Assembly (NCBI GenBank): GCA_039815415.1
Contig: JBCBZH010000241.1
Span: 1 to 6,859, forward strand
Reading direction: 5' to 3'
Source of the DNA: JBCBZH01 sp039815415
GTDB lineage: Bacteria; Bacteroidota; Rhodothermia; Rhodothermales; Rubricoccaceae
Length of the DNA stretch: 6,859 nt
Numbering within the stretch: the first letter of the stretch is position 1; each line of letters starts with the position of its first letter. Positions 1 through 6,275 of this stretch are shown here, piece by piece. The notes below the pieces were generated by a model, which did no database searches, was not told the DNA's origin, and saw nothing but the letters and a program-made list of their open reading frames with translations. The position numbers were made by a program, and so were the translations under genes.

Positions 1-95
1 GATCGGTGGACGAGCCCAACATACGTGGAACCGCCGCCGTCCCGCGAAACTCCTGATTTTCAACCCTCCCGAACCATCCTGCTTTTTTCTCTCCT

Positions 96-110
96 GGGGT
101 GACCCCTTTT
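96..110 (+). terminator. Possible short intrinsic terminator of an upstream gene
   Basis: GGGG (96-99) and CCCC (103-106) flank a TGA triloop and are followed at once by TTTT (107-110). The orientation fits a + strand transcript entering from the left edge. The stem is only four base pairs and the T-run only four long, so this is weak. There is no T-run on the other side, so it would not act for a minus-strand transcript. Confidence 0.3.
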
Positions 111-112
111 CA

Positions 113-123
113 GTCAGAATCGC
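113..123. repeat. 11-bp direct repeat, copy 1 of 2
   Basis: GTCAGAATCGC occurs here and again at 373-383, 260 bp downstream. After each copy the similarity continues loosely (GTTTGTAGG here; GCGTTGCAGG, two bases further on, in the second). It could be a duplicated regulatory site, but chance is not excluded. Confidence 0.4.
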
Positions 124-141
124 GTTTGTAGGGGTGAGGCG

Positions 142-168
142 GCCACCGATCGTGTATCCGGTGGTGGC
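142..168. repeat. Inverted repeat with 6-bp arms
   Basis: GCCACC (142-147) is the reverse complement of GGTGGC (163-168), separated by 15 bases. The 3' arm overlaps one of the GTGGTGG heptamers (161-167). An arm of this length is not striking alone in GC-rich DNA; it is listed because it belongs to a cluster of such structures before smc. Confidence 0.35.
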
Positions 169-180
169 GAATCGTCAACT

Positions 181-212
181 GGCGCGGAGTCTCGTGGTGG
201 GGGCTCCGCGCC
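181..212. repeat. Perfect 9-bp inverted repeat (hairpin)
   Basis: GGCGCGGAG (181-189) is the exact reverse complement of CTCCGCGCC (204-212), with a 14-base spacer containing GTGGTGG (194-200). As RNA it would form a very GC-rich hairpin. No T-run follows on either strand, so it does not look like an intrinsic terminator. It may be part of a structured leader RNA or a palindromic protein-binding site. Confidence 0.6.
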
Positions 213-296
213 GGGCGCCTCTCGACGCGTGCCGCGTTTGCATGACCCGTTTGCGCCTCGAAAACCGTACACCGTAGTGGGAGCCACAGCGCCCAG

Positions 297-308
297 AGCC
301 TTCGGGCT
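297..308 (+). other. UUCG tetraloop hairpin
   Basis: AGCC (297-300), TTCG (301-304) and GGCT (305-308) form a four-base-pair stem closed by C-G around a UUCG loop, an exceptionally stable RNA tetraloop. Two more C-G pairs (293-294 with 309-310) are possible across a two-base bulge. The stabilising cUUCGg form exists only in the + strand transcript, which supports transcription in the direction of smc. Too short to be certain. Confidence 0.4.
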
Positions 309-325
309 GGTGGTGATGTGGTCAC

Positions 326-355
326 GGCGTGGGACCTGTGGTGGGGTCCCGCGCC
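326..355. repeat. Strong 11-bp hairpin upstream of smc
   Basis: GGCGTGGGACC (326-336) pairs with GGTCCCGCGCC (345-355) over 11 positions. Ten are Watson-Crick pairs and one is a T-G wobble (330 with 351). The loop is the eight bases TGTGGTGG (337-344). It is the most stable fold I see in the upstream region, about 95 bases before the smc ATG. No T-run follows, so it is not an intrinsic terminator. It lies inside the reading-frame extension upstream of the smc ATG, which favours leader structure over protein-coding sequence there. Confidence 0.65.
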
Positions 356-372
356 TTCCCTTCGGTGCTCTG

Positions 373-383
373 GTCAGAATCGC
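373..383. repeat. 11-bp direct repeat, copy 2 of 2
   Basis: This is the second exact copy of GTCAGAATCGC (first at 113-123). It lies directly upstream of the candidate promoter at 387-416, where an operator could sit. The role is unknown. Confidence 0.4.
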
Positions 384-386
384 CGC

Positions 387-416
387 GTTGCAGGCAGCGT
401 AGGCCCGGTATCTTGC
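387..416 (+). promoter_or_regulatory. Weak candidate Bacteroidota-type promoter for smc
   Basis: GTTG (387-390) and TATCTTGC (409-416) are 18 bases apart. This resembles the Bacteroidota sigma-ABfr pattern (TTTG about 19-21 bases before TAnnTTTG) but matches imperfectly, since the second box has TATCTTGC. A start near 423 would give a leader of under 30 bases that includes the 431-444 hairpin but excludes the larger upstream hairpins. Motif resemblance is the only support. Confidence 0.22.
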
Positions 417-430
417 CCCTCGCCCGGACT

Positions 431-444
431 GTGGCGCCCGCCAC
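431..444 (+). promoter_or_regulatory. Hairpin just upstream of smc start, no Shine-Dalgarno
   Basis: GTGGC (431-435) pairs with GCCAC (440-444) around a GCCC loop and ends five bases before the ATG at 450. No AGGAGG-like sequence lies in the preceding 20 bases. A hairpin in the ribosome docking region with no Shine-Dalgarno would be expected to limit initiation. Weak Shine-Dalgarno use is normal in Bacteroidota, so this alone does not argue against the start. Confidence 0.4.
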
Positions 445-449
445 CCTGT

Positions 450-3400
450 ATGTATCTCAGTCGGCTCGATCTTCACGGCTTTAAGAGCTTCGCGCAGAAG
501 ACGACCGTGGACTTCTCGCCCGGCGTCACGGCCATTGTGGGCCCCAATGGGTGCGGAAAAAGCAACGTGATCGACGCCGTGCGCTGGGTGCTGGGTGAGC
601 AACGCGCACGGCTGCTCCGAAGCGACACCATGGGCGGCGTCATCTTCAACGGCGCCCAGGGCAAGCGCCCGCTCGGCATGGCCGAGGTCTCGCTGACGGT
701 CGAGAACACGCGCGGCGTTCTCCCAACCGAGTACAGCGAGATCACCGTTACGCGGCGACTCTACCGCTCTGGCGACTCCGAGTACCTCCTCAATGGGACC
801 GTCTGCCGCCTGCGCGACATCCTGGACCTCTTCATGGACACCGGCATGGGCGCGGGGGCCTACTCGGTGATTGAGCTGAAGATGGTGGAGGACATCCTGA
901 GCGAAAACGCCGACGACCGCCGCCGCCTGTTCGAGGAGGCTGCAGGCGTCACCAAGTACAAGCGTCGCCGCGCCCAGGCTCTCCGCAGGCTGGATGCCAC
1001 CCAGGCCGACCTCACCCGCCTCGACGACATCCTCGAGGAGGTCGAGAAGCAGGTCCGGTCGCTCCAACGCCAGGCCCAGAAAGCCTCCCGCCATGCCCGG
1101 TTCGCCGGGCGTCTTCGCCAGCTCGAGCTGGCGCTCGCGGCCCACGACTACTTCAGTCTTCAGGAGGAGCGCGAAACGCGAGAGGCCGAAGCCACCGAGC
1201 GACGAGACCAGGCCGGCGGCCTCGCCGCGCAGATCGCCACGGGCGAGGCTGACCTCGAGCAGGCCCGCGTGTCCTTGATCGGGCTGGAGGGCGAGATGGC
1301 TGCAGCCACGCGCGCCCTCAATGCCCACGTCGAGACCGTCCGCGAGCTGGAGGCCGAGCTGCGGCTGGGCGCCGAGCGCCAGGTGTTCAATCGCCGCCAG
1401 CTCGACCGGATCGCCGCCGAGCGCGACACGGACGCCGAGCGGCAAGCCGCCCTTGAAACCGACGCGGCGGCGGCTCAGGCTGCCCTCTCCGATGCCAACG
1501 CTGCTGCTGACAGCGCCCGTGCCACCCTCGAGGCTGCAACCGAGAAACGGGATGCAGCCGTCGCTGACGCCACGCGCCAGCGCGAGGCCCTTACGGTCGC
1601 ACGCCGGACAGCCGAGGAGGCCCGACGCACAGCGCGCGACGCCGAGGCCGAGAAGCATCGGGCGCAGGACCGCCGGGCTCTCCGGCAAGCCGATGCCGAG
1701 CGCATCCAGGCCGAGTTGGCGACCCTAGACCAGGCCGAAACAGAAAACACCGAGGCCATCGGTCCTCGCGCTGATGCGGCCGAGGCCGAGCTGGCGGCCG
1801 CAAGCACTGTCCTGGACAGCGCCCGCCAGCGCGCAGAGACCGCCCGCGATGCGCTCGACGACGCCCGTGCTGCCATGCAGGCCGCGCGCCTCGCCCGCGA
1901 CACCGCTCAGGCTGAGGCGGACCTTCTGCGAAGCCTTTCGGGCAGCGATGGTGCCGACGATGGCGCCGCCTACCTCCTCAACCACGGCACTGACGCTGTA
2001 CCCCTCGCCGACCTCGTCGGGTGCGACGACGCGGATCGGCTGGCTCTCGACGCTGCCCTCGGACCCTACGCCAGTGCGTTAGTGGTTTCAACAGAGGCAG
2101 ACGCCCAGGCCGCCATCGCTCAGCTCCAGGATGCTGACGCGGGGCGCGCGACGTTCGTGGTCCTGGACCGCCTGCCGAACGACCGCCCAACCGCGCTCGC
2201 ACCTCCGACCGGTGCCACACCAGTGCTTGATGTAGTCCGGCCCGCAGACGCCCGCATCGGTCCGCTCCTCGAGCTGTTGCTCTGGGACGCGCTGGTGGTG
2301 AACACGCTCGATGACGCCGACGCTCTGCGCCCGGGAGCTCCCATGGCTCGGTTTGTTACGCGGGAGGGCGGATGGGCAGACGCCCGTGGCCTCGTTCATG
2401 CCGGGAGCGCATCGCTTTCCGGTGCGGCGGCTCGCCTGGGGCGGCAGGAACGCCTTGACGCCGCCGGCGCCCGTCTGGCCGAGATGGATCGCCAACTCGA
2501 GGCCGCCGAAGCCACTCTCGACACCACCCAGACCGCTCGTGCAGAGGCCGATGTGGCCCGCGCCGATGCCGAGGCGGCCCGCGATGCGGCCCGCGACGCA
2601 CGCGATGCCGCGCGAGATGCGCTCGCCCGCGCCGAGGCACGCACCGCCGCGCTCACCGACCAGCGAGCCCGTCTTGTGGCCCGCGCCGACGAGTTGGCGA
2701 CCGCTCTCGCTGCCGAACCAGACGATGCCGCTCTCGAGGCCGCCGCCGCCAAGGCGACACAGGCTGCGGAGGCTGTGGATCGCCAGCTCGAGGTGGCCTC
2801 GGACGCGTTTGAGTCTGCAGAAGCGACGCGACGCGATGCGGAGACCGCCTGGGGAGACGCTCGGCTAGCTCATGCACAAGCCGCCACCGACGTCGCCAGT
2901 CGACGAGCCGCACTCGACCGCAATGCACAGGCCCAGCGCGAGCTGGCGGCCCGGAATGAGGCTCGCGAGACCGAAGCCACGCGCCTGAAGGATGACCTGG
3001 ACACCGCCGCCGGATCTGAAGGAGATCTCCAGTCCCGCCTCGACACCGAGCGCGAGAAGACCGATGCGCTGAAGACCGCCACGGCTGACACCGAGACGGC
3101 CGTGTTGCAGGGCCGCGCGCACATCGCAGAGGTCGAGGCCTCGCTCCGTGAGGTTCGGTCGGCCCGCGAAGCCGCCGTTCAGTCTACCAATGCTGCTGAG
3201 CTGCGACTCGCCGAGATCGGCACGCGCCAGGACACCATCATCGAACGCCTCGCCGACGAGCACGGAGTGGACCTGGACGAGGCCGACGCTGAACGCGAGC
3301 GCCTTCAGACCGAGGAGATGTTCCAGCCCGATACGGCGCGCCTGGAAGTCCCTGCCCTGCGCGATAAGATTCGCCAGCTCGGCGCCGTCAACGCGCTGGC

Positions 3401-4046
3401 GTTGGAGAGCTATGAGGAGGAAAAGACGCGCCTCGCTTTCTTGCAGGAACAACGCACTGATCTGGCGGACGCCGAGGCGTCGCTGCTGGACACCATCCGC
3501 GAGATCAACGAGACGGCCCGTGCCCGCTTCGGTGAGACGTTCAAGGCGGTCCGCAAGGCCTTCCAGACCCTCTTCACCGACCTCTTTGGAGAAACGGCTA
3601 CCGCAGACCTCACGCTCGATGGCGAGGATCCGCTGGAAGCGCCCGTCGCCATCTCGGCGCGGCCTCACGGCAAACGCCCGGTCTCGCTGGCACAGCTTTC
3701 CGGCGGCGAGAAGACGCTCACCGCGACGGCCCTGCTGTTCGCCATCTACCTTGTCAAGCCATCGCCGTTCTGCATTCTGGATGAGGTAGACGCTCCACTG
3801 GACGACGCCAACGTGGGGCGCTTCATGACCCTCATCCGCTCCTTCGCAGACACCACGCAGTTTATTCTGGTCACCCATAACAAGCTGACGATGGAGGCCG
3901 CCGACCGGATGTACGGCGTGACCATGCCCACACCCGGCATCAGCCGCCTCGTGGGCGTCCGCTTCGATGGTGCCAGTGGGGATGGAGCTGCAACCGACAC
4001 GCCCACTGCATCTCCGTCACCAGAGAACCGTACAGACGAGGCATGA
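450..4046 (+). CDS. smc: Chromosome partition protein SMC (condensin ATPase)
   Basis: This is a complete SMC ATPase of 1198 residues, the DNA-loop-forming core of bacterial condensin, acting on the nucleoid with ScpA/ScpB (not in this window). The N-terminal head has Walker A GPNGCGKS (31-38) and R57, aligned with the arginine finger of B. subtilis SMC. Long Ala/Arg/Glu/Asp-rich coiled-coil arms (about 165-490 and 665-1010) flank a hinge (about 500-665). The C-terminal head has KIRQLGAVN (973-981), signature LSGGEK (1083-1088), Walker B CILDEVD (1108-1114, catalytic E1112) and D-loop APLDDAN. All catalytic motifs are intact. A hydrophilic tail of about 30 residues ends the protein. The frame extends upstream to a GTG at 318, but the added 44 residues are Trp/Cys/Pro-rich and unlike the family; ATG 450 gives the canonical MYLSRLDLHGFKSF start. 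The stretch YSVIELKMVEDIL (138-150) is of Bacteroidota type. The stop overlaps the next gene. Confidence 0.97.
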   Translation: MYLSRLDLHGFKSFAQKTTVDFSPGVTAIVGPNGCGKSNVIDAVRWVLGEQRARLLRSDTMGGVIFNGAQGKRPLGMAEVSLTVENTRGVLPTEYSEITVTRRLYRSGDSEYLLNGTVCRLRDILDLFMDTGMGAGAYSVIELKMVEDILSENADDRRRLFEEAAGVTKYKRRRAQALRRLDATQADLTRLDDILEEVEKQVRSLQRQAQKASRHARFAGRLRQLELALAAHDYFSLQEERETREAEATERRDQAGGLAAQIATGEADLEQARVSLIGLEGEMAAATRALNAHVETVRELEAELRLGAERQVFNRRQLDRIAAERDTDAERQAALETDAAAAQAALSDANAAADSARATLEAATEKRDAAVADATRQREALTVARRTAEEARRTARDAEAEKHRAQDRRALRQADAERIQAELATLDQAETENTEAIGPRADAAEAELAAASTVLDSARQRAETARDALDDARAAMQAARLARDTAQAEADLLRSLSGSDGADDGAAYLLNHGTDAVPLADLVGCDDADRLALDAALGPYASALVVSTEADAQAAIAQLQDADAGRATFVVLDRLPNDRPTALAPPTGATPVLDVVRPADARIGPLLELLLWDALVVNTLDDADALRPGAPMARFVTREGGWADARGLVHAGSASLSGAAARLGRQERLDAAGARLAEMDRQLEAAEATLDTTQTARAEADVARADAEAARDAARDARDAARDALARAEARTAALTDQRARLVARADELATALAAEPDDAALEAAAAKATQAAEAVDRQLEVASDAFESAEATRRDAETAWGDARLAHAQAATDVASRRAALDRNAQAQRELAARNEARETEATRLKDDLDTAAGSEGDLQSRLDTEREKTDALKTATADTETAVLQGRAHIAEVEASLREVRSAREAAVQSTNAAELRLAEIGTRQDTIIERLADEHGVDLDEADAERERLQTEEMFQPDTARLEVPALRDKIRQLGAVNALALESYEEEKTRLAFLQEQRTDLADAEASLLDTIREINETARARFGETFKAVRKAFQTLFTDLFGETATADLTLDGEDPLEAPVAISARPHGKRPVSLAQLSGGEKTLTATALLFAIYLVKPSPFCILDEVDAPLDDANVGRFMTLIRSFADTTQFILVTHNKLTMEAADRMYGVTMPTPGISRLVGVRFDGASGDGAATDTPTASPSPENRTDEA
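2580..2621 (+). repeat. Tandem 21-bp heptad repeat inside smc coiled coil
   Basis: Two adjacent 21-bp units (2580-2600 and 2601-2621) each encode RDAARDA (residues 711-717 and 718-724). They differ at five positions, all synonymous third-codon changes. The unit equals one coiled-coil heptad, so duplication would keep the coil register. Either an old duplication has been held constant at the protein level, or low-complexity GC-rich codons converged. Confidence 0.55.
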
Positions 4047-4390
4047 CACGCATTCCCTTCTCGTTCGATGAGAAAGACGGCTTCATTACTGTCAAAGGGA
4101 CCGTCTTTCTCCAGAACGATGCCCTGATCATCGAAACCACGAAGTCCGTCCTGGACCTGATTCCGTACGGCCGGGATACCTTTGCCATTCCGGCAGAGGA
4201 GATCGAGTCGATTGAGGTAGAGACTGGACTGGTGAAGCATCGCCTTGTGGTCCGCCCCTTCTCATTTGAGTGGCTGGATGGATTCCCCGGCGACCCCGCG
4301 GAAGAGATCGCGCTTCCCATCAAGCGGAAGCACACCGACTCGGCAGAAGCCCTGGCCCGCGAAACGCGTCTCCGCAACCTGCCGCGTTGA
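4043..4390 (+). CDS. Small beta-rich protein of unknown function, coupled to smc
   Basis: This is a 115-residue protein with no signal peptide or membrane segment. I do not recognise a named family with confidence. Its sequence suggests successive beta strands (FITVKGTVFL 14-23, ALIIETT, DTFAIP, IESIEVET, HRLVVRPFSF, EEIALPIKR) followed by a C-terminal helix (SAEALARETRLRNL). That pattern recalls small PH-like beta-barrel proteins, which is a fold guess only. The start ATG shares ATGA with the smc stop, and only a GAGG one base before the ATG is present, so translation probably depends on ribosomes finishing smc. Third codon positions are G/C-rich as in its neighbours, supporting a real gene. 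The coupling hints at a role near SMC or matched expression, but Bacteroidota genes are often packed tightly without shared function. Confidence 0.82.
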   Translation: MTRIPFSFDEKDGFITVKGTVFLQNDALIIETTKSVLDLIPYGRDTFAIPAEEIESIEVETGLVKHRLVVRPFSFEWLDGFPGDPAEEIALPIKRKHTDSAEALARETRLRNLPR

Positions 4391-4463
4391 GACCTCCCGC
4401 CTTCGCAGCACCGGCGGTCCTGGGAAACGGCTGTGCCGGGTCGCCAGCTCGAAGCCAGTGCGA

Positions 4464-4493
4464 ATGACGGTCTGAACTGGGCCTCCCTATACG
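4464..4493 (+). promoter_or_regulatory. Weak candidate promoter in the 185-bp gap
   Basis: ATGACG (4464-4469) and TATACG (4488-4493) are 18 bases apart, each matching four of six positions of the sigma-70 consensus boxes. They lie about 85 bases before the ATG at 4576, in a gap long enough to separate transcription units. The gap (4391-4575) has no credible gene. It also holds a GAATCC/GGATTC inverted repeat (4496-4501 with 4514-4519). Support is motif resemblance only. Confidence 0.25.
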
Positions 4494-4575
4494 GAGAATC
4501 CGCCGGCCTGCGTGGATTCATCGAGAGCGACAGGGTTTCCAGTAGCTTCCGGACATCCCCCCGACCGCTGCTCCC

Positions 4576-6225
4576 ATGTCCGACGCGCCCATCGACCGTG
4601 CCGCTGAAGCCCTCGCACGCCGCCTCCTGAACGACCTCCCCGCTCGCCAGCCCGTCGCGCGGGCGGCCTTCGACCAGCTTCCGCCTCCCGTTGCGCAGCT
4701 GCTCCATGCCCGCCTCAACGCCCGTGTAGACCGGGAAACGGCACGGCCAGCGACGCCGTGGATTGACGGAGACCACAGTGTCCTCCGGGAAGCCCAGACG
4801 GCATGGCGCGAGGCGATCCGGTCCGCCGCCCAGGTTCCTGTGGATGCCTGGGAAGACACGCTCGCCGACGCGACCCATCGGGCGATCGCGCACCTCGTCC
4901 AGCCTGCGGCCACGCTCGCGGCTACTGCCTTCGCCGACGAGCTGGCGTCCCCGGATCCCCTCCCGACCCCTCTCGTCCTTGACCGTCTCCGCGCCTTTGG
5001 CCCGTACCCGTACCTGATCGAAATCGTAGAGCGGTACGTCGAGAAGAAGGGCCTGGGCCACATCGACCGCGATGGGCTGGAGCGATTGCTGCTCCGCATC
5101 GACAGCCGGATGGTGGCCGGGTTCTCTGCTGACGAATGGGTCGCGCTTCTCGATCCGCTCTTCGCCCTCCTCGACGGCCACGTCTCAGCACCGCTTCTTC
5201 AGCTTGCGTTCGAGGCCCGAGGGCAGGGGTCTCTTGTCACCTCCCTCGAGGCCGACTCCGTCTCCCGTGAAGCCCTCCACACCCACCTCAAGGCAGCCAC
5301 CACCGAGAGCGCAGATGCACCTGCACCGACTCGCCAGCCCGTTTCGGTCCCAGCCGTTTCGGATCCAGCCGACGGTGCGCCCCTCGAGGCCGACGCCCAC
5401 ACACGGTCACCTGCCGAGGCACCGTCTCCCCATGCGTCGGTACCTGAACTGGCTCCCGAGCCGGAGCCTGAGCCCCTCGAGCTGACGCCAGACCCCGCCG
5501 ACCGTCCCCCGACAGGCCACACCTTCGACGTGGAGCCCCGGCGCCCGACGCCGCCTGTCATCAGTTCGAAGTTCAACGCCCCCGAGGAGGTGGCCCCCGA
5601 TGACTCCGATGTGCTTGGCCCAGCACGGCCCGTCGAGATCGTCGAGGCCATGACTCCGATGGCGCCGCTGAGCGCTCCCTCAGCGTCCATCACAGACGCC
5701 ATCGTCACCGAAACCGTGGAGGAGCGTGCATCCACCGACGACGAGCCGCTCTGGAAGCGCCTTGCAGATCCTGCCGACTCGGATTCCAACGCTCCAGCCT
5801 CGCCGTCCGACACGGCACCGCTCTGGGCCCAGTTCTCCCAGGACGCTCCAGCCCCCCTCGCCAGCTCGATGTCCTCGACCACCGCACCTCCATTGCCATC
5901 GGTGAGCGCCCCTGACCTCGTCAGCACAGTAGCCCCTCCGGTTGCTGAGCCTGCCCTCCACTCAGAGGCCTCGCTCGCTACGATCGAGCTGGCGGTTCTC
6001 GGCGCATCGGACACCGATCGCCGCGTGTGGTACACCGACGAACTGTTTTCTGGCAACGCTGAGGACTACGAGGCCACGCTCCGCCAGCTCGACGCCGCGC
6101 GGACGTGGACGGAAGCCACGGATATCATTGCGCGGGACGTGTTCCGCAAGCACAGCGTCAACATCTACAGCGATCCGGCGGTGACCTTCACCGATGCCGT
6201 GGAGGGCCAGATGGAGGCCCGATAG
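4576..6225 (+). CDS. Three-part protein of unknown function with Pro/acidic linker
   Basis: This 549-residue protein matches no family I can name. Residues 1-240 look mostly helical and globular, with the distinctive stretch FGPYPYLIEIVERYVEKKG (136-154) and then RIDSRMVAGFSADEWVALLDPLFALLD. Residues about 240-465 are a Pro/Ala/Ser/Asp/Glu-rich, probably disordered linker, including PEPEPEPLE. It holds two copies of a DxxPLWxx[LF] motif (388-396 and 412-420). Residues about 469-549 form a compact C-terminal module with VWYTDELFSG, RTWTEATDIIARDVF and VNIYSDPAVTFTDAV. There is no signal peptide or membrane span, so it is probably cytoplasmic. ATG 4576 is the only start after the in-frame stop at 4543-4545; no Shine-Dalgarno is visible. 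Codon third positions are G/C-rich. The architecture suggests a scaffold or adaptor, but no activity can be assigned. Confidence 0.85.
   Translation: MSDAPIDRAAEALARRLLNDLPARQPVARAAFDQLPPPVAQLLHARLNARVDRETARPATPWIDGDHSVLREAQTAWREAIRSAAQVPVDAWEDTLADATHRAIAHLVQPAATLAATAFADELASPDPLPTPLVLDRLRAFGPYPYLIEIVERYVEKKGLGHIDRDGLERLLLRIDSRMVAGFSADEWVALLDPLFALLDGHVSAPLLQLAFEARGQGSLVTSLEADSVSREALHTHLKAATTESADAPAPTRQPVSVPAVSDPADGAPLEADAHTRSPAEAPSPHASVPELAPEPEPEPLELTPDPADRPPTGHTFDVEPRRPTPPVISSKFNAPEEVAPDDSDVLGPARPVEIVEAMTPMAPLSAPSASITDAIVTETVEERASTDDEPLWKRLADPADSDSNAPASPSDTAPLWAQFSQDAPAPLASSMSSTTAPPLPSVSAPDLVSTVAPPVAEPALHSEASLATIELAVLGASDTDRRVWYTDELFSGNAEDYEATLRQLDAARTWTEATDIIARDVFRKHSVNIYSDPAVTFTDAVEGQMEAR
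5737..5835 (+). repeat. Duplicated DxxPLWxx[LF] linear motif in the linker
   Basis: The codons for DDEPLWKRL (residues 388-396) and DTAPLWAQF (residues 412-420) lie 24 residues apart in an otherwise Pro/Ala/Ser-rich segment with few aromatic residues. A Trp and a large hydrophobic residue spaced i/i+3 in disordered sequence is typical of short amphipathic docking motifs. No partner is known. Confidence 0.5.
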
Positions 6226-6275
6226 AACCCCATCCGGTTCCTTAAGAACTGACTCGAAGGATCGATTCTTTGGGG

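Larger units (their letters stand above)
1..449. other. Intergenic region upstream of smc, no convincing gene
   Basis: This 449-base stretch ends at the smc start codon. Short frames are open on both strands, but none has a recognisable motif, a ribosome binding site or a plausible composition. The 5' edge could contain the last few codons of an upstream gene; two + strand frames are open from the edge, stopping at 54-56 and 100-102, and neither can be chosen. What can be seen is structural: a GC hairpin followed by TTTT (96-110), inverted repeats at 142-168, 181-212, 297-308, 326-355 and 431-444, a heptamer GTGGTGG at 161, 194 and 338, and an 11-bp direct repeat at 113 and 373. It probably carries the smc promoter and leader. 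Confidence 0.6.

Noticed and set aside
1..102. Possible C-terminal tail of an upstream protein entering from the left edge
   Set aside because: Two + strand frames are open from the edge (stops at 54-56 and 100-102) and neither has supporting sequence; too short to call.
110..325. 71-codon minus-strand frame in the region upstream of smc
   Set aside because: Its Arg/Pro/His-rich composition, lack of a ribosome binding site and overlap with strong inverted repeats argue against a protein.
305..346. Run of GG doublets that could form a two-tetrad G-quadruplex
   Set aside because: Two-tetrad quadruplexes are weak and common in GC-rich DNA, and part of the stretch is better explained by the 11-bp hairpin.
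1..449. Known housekeeping RNA (SRP RNA, 6S, tmRNA, RNase P) in the structured region
   Set aside because: None of their conserved core sequences could be recognised on either strand.
114..1688. Long open frame on the minus strand (524 codons) opposite smc
   Set aside because: It lies mostly antisense to an unmistakable SMC head and arm, and has no recognisable motif. Long antisense frames are expected where third codon positions are G/C-rich.
2865..3878. Minus-strand frame of 337 codons
   Set aside because: It is fully antisense to the smc C-terminal arm and head, where all conserved SMC motifs are intact on the + strand.
4397..4417. CCGCC/GGCGG inverted repeat after the small gene, as a terminator
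   Set aside because: The five-pair stem has an 11-base loop and no T-run follows, so it is not convincing as an intrinsic terminator.
3940..5181. Minus-strand frame of 413 codons spanning the small gene and the gap
   Set aside because: It runs antisense across three + strand features, and the + strand frames have coherent protein-like patterns and third-position G/C bias.
6237..6249. GTTC...GAAC palindrome around CTTAAG between the last two genes
   Set aside because: The arms are only four bases long and there is no T-run; chance is sufficient.
6263..6273. TTCTTTG as a Bacteroidota -7 box for the membrane sensor gene
   Set aside because: The TA of TAnnTTTG is missing, and the site would put the transcription start inside the coding sequence.
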